Shown in pieces: positions 61,128-64,000 of a stretch of DNA of 64,000 nucleotides (position 1 is the first letter of the stretch; every line of letters starts with the position of its first letter). Source of the stretch: Symbiodinium kawagutii (taxonomy: Eukaryota; Sar; Dinophyceae; Suessiales; Symbiodiniaceae); contig VSDK01013483.1 in the NCBI GenBank assembly GCA_009767595.1, forward strand, positions 173,720 through 237,719. Direction: 5' to 3'. The notes beneath the pieces are model-generated. The model was not told where the DNA came from, did not search any database, and worked only from the letters and a program-made list of their open reading frames with translations. A program made the translations under genes and the position numbers.

Positions 61128-63310
61128 CAGTAGAACAGCCAAAATCATTGTGAACCCATCTTGCCGAACATCTTTTCGTGCGAAGATCTTCACTGCTTTT
61201 GCCAATGACAACCCACACGATCCCACGGGAACCACTCTGAGGAGACTCTGATCTACAGCGGTTCAAGGCACCTGTTGGTGAACATACGCCACTCTGCCCT
61301 GTAGAGACTTGGAATATGCCGACCTCGCTGCATGACGCCCCTGTTTGAAGATGCTAAAACTGGGTGGCTGCCAACAAGAGCGCCATGGCAATGATGGATT
61401 TTGGATGTGTTTTCCTATGCTTGTACGCGTGCGCATGCAAGGAAGTTCATGAGAACAGCACAGGTAGAAACATGTTTTTAACGTAGATAAGTCTCGTGCG
61501 TTTACTAAAGTATGCCAACTAAGATGCCAACACATCCCAACGAAGTTTGCTCGAAAGTTTGTTGGGCTGGAACTCAAAATGATCTCTCTCTCCATCGCCA
61601 AACTCCATATGACATAAATAGTTTCTTCAGAAGAAACAAGAATAAGAAAAATGGTAATACCACAATGACAATGCCAACAATAATGACAACAATGACAACA
61701 ACAATGACAACAACAATGACAACTATGTTAACAATGATTTAAACATATTATAACAATGAAAATAATGATGATAACAATACCAATGATGATAGTTTCCAGC
61801 TCACAAAGACATCCAATAACCTTAATAACAACAATGATGAAAATGATACGGTCGATAACTATGATCAAAAATACTGCTATATTCAAATTCCAGAAACATT
61901 ATAATGCTAATGTTTTCAAAACAGAAATGATCATATAAGAACCCATTGATTGATCATCAATCTAATCATCAACACTGTTTATAACAAAACCTCATTCTTG
62001 CTGTTTACCATCCCCTACTATTAAAACACCATTATTACCAAGTATCATGCACACCGTTAACAACAAAAAACCATGATAACAAAATCCATGATCACTATAA
62101 TGAATTGATAGCATAATCTATCTATCTTATGACAATAAAAAACCATGGTCACATAACTAGATAGATAGATAAATAGATAGATCGATCGATAGATAGATAT
62201 AATCTTTGTTTTTAAAAACATGATAACACCAAAAACCATGATCCTTCCACCTCAGCACTGCTTCAGCCCAGCAGCGCATTGAAGCTGAGTTCGCCCGAAG
62301 TGGGCGTGCAACGCACCGCCAAGCAATTCAACAGCGAAGTCTTCCCAGCCTCGGCGGCGAGGCAATCCGTGGTGTCACAGCCCTAGGACCATGGTGCCTA
62401 TCACTGGGATAGAACTGCTGCCCCTATGGTCATGGTGAAGCTTATAAGGGGAAGTGGTAAGTCTAAGGCTGGCTATGACTGGGATGTAGCTGGTGCCCCC
62501 ATGACCAGTCACTTGGTGCCAACCTCCCAACTCAACAACACGGCGCCGGTGCCACTGCTCCACGTTGAAAAACCACAGCTCTGCCCCACGTGGCTTGGTG
62601 GCGTTGACCATCCAACGCTCAGGGGGAGCTGATCCATGGCTGCCCAAGATACCGCAAATTAGATGGAAGAAACTGGAAGTCATGCGGAGATCTACCATGA
62701 TCCACCATAATCTACCCTGATGTGCCATGATCTACCCTGATGTGCCATGATGTGCCATCGACCCGCCCTCTTGCAATTTCTAGGTTGCAAGAACATCTAT
62801 GAATTCACTTTCGGCTTACAACGGAGATGATTAATCATGGAAGATCCCAAAGTTCGCTGCACCAGTGACAAACGTACACTCAGTGGCCCTTTTAAACTAG
62901 CAGCATACCCTTGGCGAAACTGGGACCATGCATCTCAACAACCGTAGCTGTCTTGATCGCTTCATCCCCTGCGAGTCTTCCGTTCCAACCCCAGCCCTGC
63001 ACTTCAAGTGTTTGGACACATCTCCGAACAAAAACCCTCAGAAACACTTTGAATAAAGGTGACCAACATGATTCATTGATTCCCCTTACACCACCAACAT
63101 GCTTCATTCCCACCCCTGACACCCTGAAACCCCACAACCAGCACCTGAGAAATGACAATTCTTCCCAGCTCAGCAGCACCCCATCAGATCCATCAGCCGG
63201 GGCTCGCCAGAGGGACCCATGATCGCCAACAGCTCGCCGGGCACTGCGAATCCACTCACTTTGCTCAGGATGTGCTTTTCCTGCGCCAGCGAAGGAACGG
63301 AGGCAGAGCC
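31486..63310 (-). CDS. Full-size ABCG-type ABC transporter gene, 38 exons placed, 5' end missing
   Basis: Predicted ATP-driven membrane exporter with the ABCG (White/PDR-like) order NBD-TMD-NBD-TMD. Reading exons down the minus strand gives, in order: Walker A (split between exons 1 and 2), Q-loop, C-loop, Walker B and H-loop of NBD1 (exons 1-9), a six-helix TMD1 (exons 12-21), a short acidic linker, NBD2 (exons 22-28), and TMD2 (exons 29-38) ending in TGA at 31486-31488. The exons sum to about 3.8 kb, near the 1,200-1,500 residues usual for full-size ABCG proteins. Almost all splice phases close; junctions 4/5, 8/9 and 35/36 do not, so a boundary is wrong or a small exon is missing there. 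By my assignment donors are about 22 GT, 13 GC and 2 GA. Introns make up roughly 88% of the gene and hold most of the short repeat elements listed separately. The substrate cannot be told from sequence; lipids, sterols or xenobiotics are typical for the family. The start codon was not found. Confidence 0.85.
33264..33373. mobile_element. Hairpin element family A, copy 5 (ABCG intron 37)
   Basis: GTGGTTTCTCAAAATAGGC at the left and GACTTGAGAAACCACCATA at the right; the interior contains CCCCAAATCATCC. Best-preserved ends of the family. Confidence 0.78.
33691..33755 (-). CDS. ABCG exon 37: TMD2 extracellular loop 3, second part
   Basis: Reads GPEVGPCPFRTGEDVLRI then RGGL, the C...(T)G(E).VL motif before the last helix. 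Acceptor AAG|GCC, donor GTAAGT; phase 0 out. Confidence 0.85.
34337..34412 (-). CDS. ABCG exon 36: TMD2 extracellular loop 3
   Basis: Reads LFNCPEVHGSDLE then GGMCRGNGS. Cysteine-containing loop comparable to exon 20 of half 1. It joins exon 37 in phase; the upstream AL..NE(F) piece is missing, so a small exon between 34975 and 34412 was probably not found. Confidence 0.7.
34975..35073 (-). CDS. ABCG exon 35: TMD2 helix 5 end
   Basis: Joined to exon 34 it reads GFLIKTEEIPVYFRWIEYV then GPFKPIFSE, the unmistakable ABCG GF(F/L)I....IP.(Y)(F).W(I)(E/K)Y(I/V)(S/G)P(F) segment. Acceptor GAG|GAT. The donor drawn (CAG|GTG) does not match exon 36's phase. Confidence 0.88.
36453..36595 (-). CDS. ABCG exon 34: TMD2 helices 4-5
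   Basis: Reads YLMFVLLACLTSVIG, NTWGYFASAAGG, then YAFAFFLLTIFPFMMFN. Two membrane helices; the last aligns with (L)..P..(L/M)(F)(G/N)G. Acceptor CAG|GTA, GC donor pairing exactly with exon 35. Confidence 0.88.
36923..36974. mobile_element. Short element family C, partial copy
   Basis: GTTGGTGGCCGAACCACCC then GCTTTCAACCAACCATATG. Confidence 0.5.
37250..37320. mobile_element. Short element family B, partial copy
   Basis: GGCAGTGGGTCAGTTCACCC then TGTACCCCTGGTTCCCC and TTATTAATCAGCG; the far end is missing. Confidence 0.45.
37415..37448 (-). CDS. ABCG exon 33 (tentative): 34-nt micro-exon
   Basis: Reads ACPAFGVTEW. Chosen because it closes the phase between exons 32 and 34 and fills the expected loop after TM3/4. 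GC-rich in an otherwise repetitive intron. Acceptor GCAG|CAA, GT donor. Confidence 0.5.
37621..37743. mobile_element. Short element family D, copy 1 (ABCG intron 32)
   Basis: Ends CAAGGTGGGCCCCC and GGGGGCCAACCTTG form inverted repeats about 123 bp apart. Nearly the same interior as copy 2 (CCAACCAGCTATAAGTTGG, AGGGTAACTACCAGTTA, TGGCCTTGTAAACCAAGTT). Confidence 0.85.
37816..37916. mobile_element. Hairpin element family A, copy 6 (ABCG intron 32)
   Basis: Right end CCCCTATTTTGAGAAACACC is intact; left end (GAGGTACCCGCAAAATAG) is diverged. Confidence 0.55.
38408..38512 (-). CDS. ABCG exon 32: TMD2 helix 3
   Basis: Reads MYSISAWFWSKTISDLP then IDIIGPFIGASVIFAMT. Directly continues FREARAG of exon 31 as in all ABCG proteins. 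GC donor is the phase-correct choice; a GT two bases later is also possible. Confidence 0.88.
39053..39164 (-). CDS. ABCG exon 31: TMD2 helix 2
   Basis: Reads NMVMMNTFMTSGFG then LPHNFRPAFREARAG, the family's P..F.RE...G motif. The acceptor is AAG|CAC at 39164, or alternatively GAG|GAAC at 39150. GC donor; joins exon 32 in phase. Confidence 0.8.
39446..39506 (-). CDS. ABCG exon 30: TMD2 helix 1 end
   Basis: Reads LGLLYWQLPNDQASWQ then SVMG, the G.LYW.L motif after ABCG TM1. Phase 2/1 with exon 29, phase 0 with exon 31. The GT donor is one of several possible. Confidence 0.78.
39659..40041 (-). CDS. ABCG exon 29: end of NBD2, linker, TMD2 helix 1 (longest exon)
   Basis: 383 nt. Reads VLILVEGRTVYLG, SPPDFFMRC (the NPADF equivalent), a charged linker of about 60 residues, LTLVKREFLIRRRSK (elbow helix) and LFKAAIARTLFMAILL (TM1). 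Acceptor CAG|GTG, GT donor. By far the longest coding block in the window, and open across its whole length. Confidence 0.93.
40302..40419 (-). CDS. ABCG exon 28: NBD2 H-loop
   Basis: Reads KLLHGFARGEG then TVLATIHQPSEEVFNLFDK, with switch histidine and the LFDK end. Acceptor CAG|GCT, donor AAG|GTG. Confidence 0.92.
41156..41255 (-). CDS. ABCG exon 27: NBD2 C-loop, Walker B, D-loop
   Basis: Joined to exon 26 it gives ISGGERRRLAFAT, the canonical C-loop, then VLFADEATSGLDSAMA with Walker B glutamate and D-loop LDS. The usual DEPTSG is DEATSG here. Acceptor CAG|GTG, GC donor. Confidence 0.92.
41711..41821 (-). CDS. ABCG exon 26: NBD2 helical domain and start of C-loop
   Basis: Reads RMPKEECMHRADALI, LELGLTKCKNTLIGS, IGAGISG. 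Family motif LGL..C.(D/N)T.(V/I)G, ending inside the C-loop. The GC donor after TCAG splits the glycine codon completed by exon 27. Confidence 0.92.
42023..42122 (-). CDS. ABCG exon 25: NBD2 Q-loop
   Basis: Reads HSAFLFQDEQLFANLTVR then EHLLFQCRFRM. FQDE carries the Q-loop glutamine, then TVREHLLFQ. Acceptor CAG|GAC, donor GT. Confidence 0.92.
42451..42488 (-). CDS. ABCG exon 24: 38-nt micro-exon of NBD2
   Basis: Reads SEVMINGKTFSE, the SGE(I/V)..NG strand after Walker A. Both phases close with exons 23 and 25. GC donor (GCCAGG). Confidence 0.78.
42847..42979 (-). CDS. ABCG exon 23: NBD2 Walker A
   Basis: Reads VHILQGNAGAAAP then GELLAIMGPSGSGKSTLL and KSLAGIAELPLSQ. Complete Walker A GPSGSGKST in one exon, unlike half 1. 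Acceptor CAG|GTG, GC donor. Confidence 0.92.
43853..43947 (-). CDS. ABCG exon 22: start of N-terminal strand of NBD2
   Basis: Reads SEEQPKLSSIE then PEILLQWQNLSVEAARSD, the W.NL(S/T)V strand that opens an ABCG NBD. Acceptor GAG|GCG in phase with exon 21. An in-frame TGA lies directly upstream in the intron and no Met starts this exon, which argues against a separate gene start here. GT donor. Confidence 0.78.
44410..44511 (-). CDS. ABCG exon 21: TMD1 last helix and inter-half linker
   Basis: Reads IYHILAFLVLWRR (end of TM6), then the acidic/basic linker FEGAAPEDDTKGELR. The GT donor CGTGACG leaves one base that pairs with the two-base start of exon 22, joining half 1 to half 2. The visible membrane helix is short, so a small upstream exon may be missing. 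Confidence 0.7.
44850..44945 (-). CDS. Possible extra or alternative ABCG exon between exons 20 and 21
   Basis: GC-rich block that is open in three minus-strand frames. One reads VRLGPGVALETVGFFDPTE, another RWRPWDFSIQL. It could supply the missing part of TM6 or be an alternative or decaying exon. No frame is clearly right. Confidence 0.25.
45659..45776 (-). CDS. ABCG exon 20: TMD1 extracellular loop 3
   Basis: Reads ALMINQWQDYGDLDC, then EPFCLAADGEAVLATNG. Matches the (A)L..N(E/Q)..... C .... G(E/Q).VL loop of ABCG. A GT donor at A|GTGACT pairs in phase with exon 21. If this donor is not used, TAG follows at 45651-45653 and half 1 would end here. Confidence 0.75.
46221..46346. mobile_element. 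Short element family B, copy (inverted; ABCG intron 19)
   Basis: Opposite orientation: left TGTGGGTCAAAACCCTGTAC, then CCATCATTAACCATTGTTTT, right TTTTGACCCATAGCC. Confidence 0.75.
47427..47550 (-). CDS. ABCG exon 19: TMD1 helix 5
   Basis: Reads VVLLNVMPQMLFGGLFIN then LNSVPAGFVWLKTISMFR. This is the family's FGG.(F/L)I....(I/V)P....W...IS.F(R/Y) segment. Acceptor GAG|GTT, donor GT, phase 0 out. Confidence 0.88.
47604..47681. mobile_element. Short element family E, copy (ABCG intron 18)
   Basis: CACACTCCTGGTACCCCCTG, GCTTCCCCCTTTTGAAAGG, ending GCGCTGGCTCC. Fills much of the 296-bp intron between exons 18 and 19. Confidence 0.55.
47847..47963 (-). CDS. ABCG exon 18: TMD1 helix 4
   Basis: Reads HFFYFFLGCYVLTLVATG, YLGGYAAPVAAIGMWLV: two hydrophobic stretches. 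The phase-correct donor is GC (GCGTGG), running straight into exon 19's hydrophobic start. Confidence 0.8.
48261..48319 (-). CDS. ABCG exon 17: TMD1 helix 3-4
   Basis: Reads ISLIWSSLMFWMIGF then RDDF, matching the ABCG (Y/F)WM(V/I)G(L/F) helix end. Phase 0 in; the GT donor leaves two bases that pair with exon 18. Confidence 0.8.
48622..48746. mobile_element. Short element family B, copy (ABCG intron 16)
   Basis: Left GGCTATGGGTCAATATTA, interior AACAATGATTAATGATGGGG, right GGGTTTTGACTCACAGCCAT. Close match to the 29.3-kb copy. Confidence 0.75.
49491..49544 (-). CDS. ABCG exon 16: TMD1 helix 3
   Basis: Exactly 18 codons: VPAMYLSKALADAPFDLL, the Y(F/L)(L/S)(S/A)K.LA(D/E).P motif. Acceptor GAG|GTA, GC donor. 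Confidence 0.85.
50264..50340. mobile_element. Short element family E, copy (ABCG intron 15)
   Basis: CGACCATTTGCTTAGGACTC, GAACCGCTCCCCCTTTAAAG, then ATAGCCCTGGCTCC. Confidence 0.6.
50760..50845 (-). CDS. ABCG exon 15: TMD1 intracellular loop, REH motif
   Basis: Reads IPTRLPTLIREHRNGAYG, matching the very conserved ABCG (R/K)E(H/R)..G.Y motif between TM2 and TM3. 86 nt, phases close with both neighbours. Confidence 0.85.
50917..51104. mobile_element. Short element family B, copy interrupted by family A
   Basis: Left GGGCTATGAGTCAATATTAA at 50917, then the family A element, then GTGGGAAAACAATGGACCCA ending near 51104. Shows element-in-element insertion. Confidence 0.55.
50965..51045. mobile_element. 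Hairpin element family A, copy 7, inserted in a family B element
   Basis: Left end GTGGCTTCTCAAAATAGGG and internal TTATTAGTAGAAATGATT are clear; right end decayed. Family B sequence flanks it on both sides. Confidence 0.6.
51105..51205. mobile_element. Short element family C, copy (directly abuts family B)
   Basis: TTTCAACCACCATGAAAAAT, ACTCAACCAACCATTCG and GGGGAAAATAAAAAATGTTG; matches the copy at 60.86 kb over about 100 bp. Confidence 0.65.
51857..51968 (-). CDS. ABCG exon 14: TMD1 helix 2
   Basis: Reads SSTRRGQALF (the family's (D/N)R.GALFF motif) then CVFFTIMMGVMNIAAG, a membrane helix. AG|GT donor; phase 0 in, 1 out. Confidence 0.8.
52164..52274 (-). CDS. ABCG exon 13: TMD1 helix 1
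   Basis: 37 codons. Reads VIMKVRSKADLRSA then LLRTLVLGVLFGLTFL, a basic elbow followed by a membrane helix typical of ABCG TM1. Acceptor CAG|GTG, donor GT, phase 0/0. Confidence 0.85.
52822..52938. repeat. Inverted repeat, 33-bp arms
   Basis: Arms 52822-52854 and 52906-52938 are reverse complements with one mismatch (TAGTTGGGTTGGTTT outer end). A second small palindrome (GCTATATCTTATAGC) sits in the loop. Lies in ABCG intron 12. Confidence 0.9.
53014..53106 (-). CDS. ABCG exon 12: linker into TMD1
   Basis: 93 nt, phase 0 both ends. Reads PLRERQDKSEVF then QTNWCVQLGHLTKRE, the amphipathic elbow-helix segment (W..Q...L..R) before the first ABCG membrane helix. GT donor. An alternative acceptor lies 18 nt in (CAG|GAC), also in phase. 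Confidence 0.75.
53172..53226. repeat. 10-bp tandem repeat
   Basis: GGTGGGGAAT repeated four to five times in a row, in ABCG intron 11. Confidence 0.95.
53710..53765 (-). CDS. ABCG exon 11: NBD1-TMD1 linker
   Basis: Reads DAWDKQWPNEDARVHGAP. It has no strong motif of its own, but the phases join exons 10 and 12. Acceptor CAG|GCG, donor GT. The surrounding DNA is repetitive, so this GC-rich block stands out. Confidence 0.65.
54908..55033. mobile_element. Short element family D, copy 2 (ABCG intron 10)
   Basis: TACAAGGTGGGCCCCC at the left, GGGCCCACCTTGTA at the right; by eye roughly 90% identical to copy 1, which lies 17 kb away. Confidence 0.85.
55444..55512. repeat. 13-bp tandem repeat
   Basis: AACCATCATACAC repeated about five times, just downstream of ABCG exon 10. 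Confidence 0.95.
55578..55725 (-). CDS. ABCG exon 10: end of NBD1
   Basis: Starts VFRLFDRLHFL then DGRTAYFGPLAKLEEYF and MPADFVMRL, a near-textbook ABCG post-NBD segment (LFD, G..(V/A)YFGP, NPADF). Acceptor CAG|GTC. The 3' boundary giving the right phase uses a GA donor (GACTTG), which is less certain. Confidence 0.85.
56143..56251 (-). CDS. ABCG exon 9: NBD1 H-loop
   Basis: Reads FYQAIAAEGQKG then VTVIASIHQPSSQ, with the switch histidine of the ABCG IHQPS motif. GC donor after CAG; joins exon 10 in phase 0. The acceptor could instead be about 10 nt further in. Confidence 0.85.
57451..57560. mobile_element. Hairpin element family A, copy 8 (next to ABCG exon 8)
   Basis: Left GGGTGTTTCTTAAAATCAGG, right CCATTTCCAAGGAACCACCA. 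Lies directly downstream of ABCG exon 8. Confidence 0.6.
57598..57670 (-). CDS. ABCG exon 8 (tentative): NBD1 region after Walker B
   Basis: Contains LSMMASARVAAQNLRR, which resembles the D-loop helix (DSxMA..VV..LR) but lacks the D-loop aspartate. About nine extra residues precede it, so the true acceptor may be further in. Phase out does not match exon 9 as drawn. Confidence 0.5.
58092..58145 (-). CDS. ABCG exon 7: NBD1 Walker B
   Basis: Exactly 18 codons: EILTQPAVLYCDEPTTGL. VLYCDE is Walker B with the catalytic Glu, followed by PT(T/S)GL. It follows FAT of exon 6 without a gap in the family alignment. GC donor (GCTGCT). Confidence 0.85.
58241..58311. repeat. Inverted repeat, about 28-bp arms
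   Basis: 58241-58267 and 58284-58311 pair almost perfectly (CCATCCATTAACCACCCATT against its complement), about 16-base loop. Lies just upstream of ABCG exon 7 in the transcript sense. Confidence 0.88.
59263..59318 (-). CDS. ABCG exon 6: NBD1 C-loop, degenerate
   Basis: Reads HGISKNEKRRVTFAT. This aligns with the ABCG C-loop G(I/V)SGGE(R/K)RR but has SKNE in place of SGGE. 56 nt, acceptor CAG|GCG, donor GT; joins exon 7 in phase 0. Confidence 0.75.
60469..60519 (-). CDS. ABCG exon 5 (tentative): NBD1 segment before the C-loop
   Basis: Reads LVTNETKDADTG, resembling the L..(C)ADT.VG segment that precedes the ABCG C-loop. A GC donor gives a phase that joins exon 6 correctly. The acceptor is weak and its phase does not match exon 4, so this exon or its 5' boundary may be wrong. 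Confidence 0.5.
60644..60762 (-). CDS. ABCG exon 4: NBD1 helical domain start
   Basis: Reads EMLLEAYTPREHLLFQ, the REHL(L)F motif that follows the Q-loop in ABCG proteins, then a charged helix with KAERVKRVD. It starts in phase after exon 3. The donor end is uncertain because it does not close in phase with exon 5. Confidence 0.8.
60855..60975. mobile_element. Short element family C, copy
   Basis: GGTTGGTGGTTAGAAATCCC, GAGTCAACCGACCATTTG and GGGAAAATAAAAAATTGTC, ending CACCAACTAGCAGTAGG. Confidence 0.65.
61075..61127. repeat. (CAT)n microsatellite
   Basis: About 17 CAT triplets in ABCG intron 3. Confidence 0.97.
61272..61323 (-). CDS. ABCG exon 3: NBD1 Q-loop
   Basis: Reads SLQGRVAYVHQQ, the strand and Q-loop glutamine of NBD1. 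52 nt, acceptor AG|GTC, GT donor after CAG. Confidence 0.8.
62157..62201. repeat. (TAGA)n microsatellite
   Basis: Imperfect TAGA repeat with two ATCG interruptions, in ABCG intron 2. Confidence 0.93.
62276..62349 (-). CDS. ABCG exon 2: second half of NBD1 Walker A
   Basis: Reads AGKTSLLNCLA followed by CTPTSGELSFN. This completes the P-loop GPSGAGKT begun in exon 1 and gives the family's TPTSGE strand. Phase 0 in, phase 2 out, with a GC donor (GCTGCT). Confidence 0.8.
63206..63310 (-). CDS. ABCG exon 1: start of NBD1, first half of Walker A
   Basis: Reads PGELLAIMGPSG preceded by KHILSKVSG, the classic ABCG lead into the P-loop. The exon stops after GPSG and the remaining GK(T/S) lies in the next exon about 0.86 kb away. 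The only phase-correct donor is GA (GAGCCC). Acceptor AG|GCT at 63310. Earlier exons must exist but were not recognised. Confidence 0.8.
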
Positions 63311-64000
63311 TTTGAAGTGATTACTGACGGCTGGTTGGCAGCAATGGTGGCAACGATAATTGGAAATTTGTTACTCAAAATGGTAAGTTGGATTTTTTTT
63401 GGAGTAGCTCATTTGAAGTTAAAGATTGTTAGTTGTGAATTGCGTAATGGTTTCAGCAATAATTGTTGGCATTAGCACATCCCAACTTAATATGAAATAT
63501 GGCAATGACTAAAAACCATGGGAATGGCAATAACAGTTGGAAATTGGTGACTCGTAATGGTGAATTGGAAATATATCGTAACTAATCTTAAGTAACGATT
63601 GCTAGTTGTAACTGTACGGTTAAATCAATAGTTCTTTAGCAAAAACCTTGACAAAGGTAATGACGATTGTTGGTTGTAATGACCTGTGGAGTCTAACGCA
63701 ATGGTTATCAGCAGAGAAAATGGTAGTGAACATTGCCAATCGATTTAGAGGGCCTATGTTATCAAGTATGCTATCAATGGCGGTCATAGCAGCTTAGAAC
63801 TATAATGGTTAAGAACAACATATCAGCCAGCAAAGCCCCCTGTTTATCGGGGATGCTTGTCGACAGCAAGATAATACGTAACAACAGTACAAGTTACCAA
63901 CAGTTGATAGTGGCCTGGTAATTGTTGATCGAAAAGGTTTTTGAGCAATGGTACTGAACCAACTGAACAAACCACTGTGATCTCACCAATCTAGTGTCAT
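63311..64000. other. No exon recognised upstream of ABCG exon 1
   Basis: AT-rich degenerate TTGGTAATGG-type sequence, presumably intron or upstream region of the transporter gene. Confidence 0.5.

Noticed and set aside
1-64000. tRNA, rRNA, CRISPR, bacterial promoters or operons
   Set aside because: None seen. The sequence is eukaryotic in exon structure, and no cloverleaf or rRNA-like block was noticed on reading, though a covariance-model search was not possible.

Overview
The window looks like nuclear DNA of a dinoflagellate, most likely of the Suessiales/Symbiodiniaceae type. Very short exons (34-383 nt) sit in long, repeat-rich introns. Splice donors are a mixture of GT, GC and a few GA, acceptors are mostly AG followed by G, and both recognisable genes lie on the minus strand. 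The intergenic and intronic sequence is degenerate ATGATGGTT/AACCATCAT-type DNA with many microsatellites and short hairpin elements. I saw no bacterial features (operons, ribosome binding sites, CRISPR) and no rRNA or tRNA. Open frames on the plus strand look like chance or antisense shadows.

Right half (63310 down to 31486, minus strand): one gene of about 32 kb encodes a full-size ABC transporter of the ABCG (White/PDR-like) architecture, NBD-TMD-NBD-TMD. I could place 38 exons totalling about 3.8 kb (about 1,260 codons) by reading family motifs in order and checking that splice phases close. Half 1 runs from 63310 to 44410 and half 2 from 43947 to 31486, ending in a TGA. The exon between the halves joins in phase, so this appears to be one double-length protein and not two half-transporters. 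The start codon and first exon(s) lie beyond the right edge or were not found. Junctions 4/5, 8/9 and 35/36 do not close in phase with my boundaries, so small exons may be missing there. The first NBD carries an altered C-loop (SKNE where SGGE is expected), while the second has the canonical motif.

Left end (7530 down to about 2123, minus strand): nine short exons encode a guanylate-binding-protein/atlastin-like large GTPase (P-loop GVYRGGKS, switch motif DTEG, followed by a conserved helix). Both ends of this gene are incomplete.

Middle (about 8-31 kb): no gene can be named, but several minus-strand exon-like blocks (12.5, 21.3, 21.9, 24.1, 24.6, 26.3 and 27.7 kb) suggest one or more further genes, or the unseen 5' part of the GTPase gene. 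The most striking object here is a 2.6-kb array of 73 identical-length 36-bp units (about 16.1-18.74 kb) that is open in four reading frames.

Across the window at least five families of short (70-135 bp) repeated elements recur, mostly in introns. Several have inverted-repeat ends, and one locus shows one family nested inside another. They look like non-autonomous mobile elements (MITE or introner-like).
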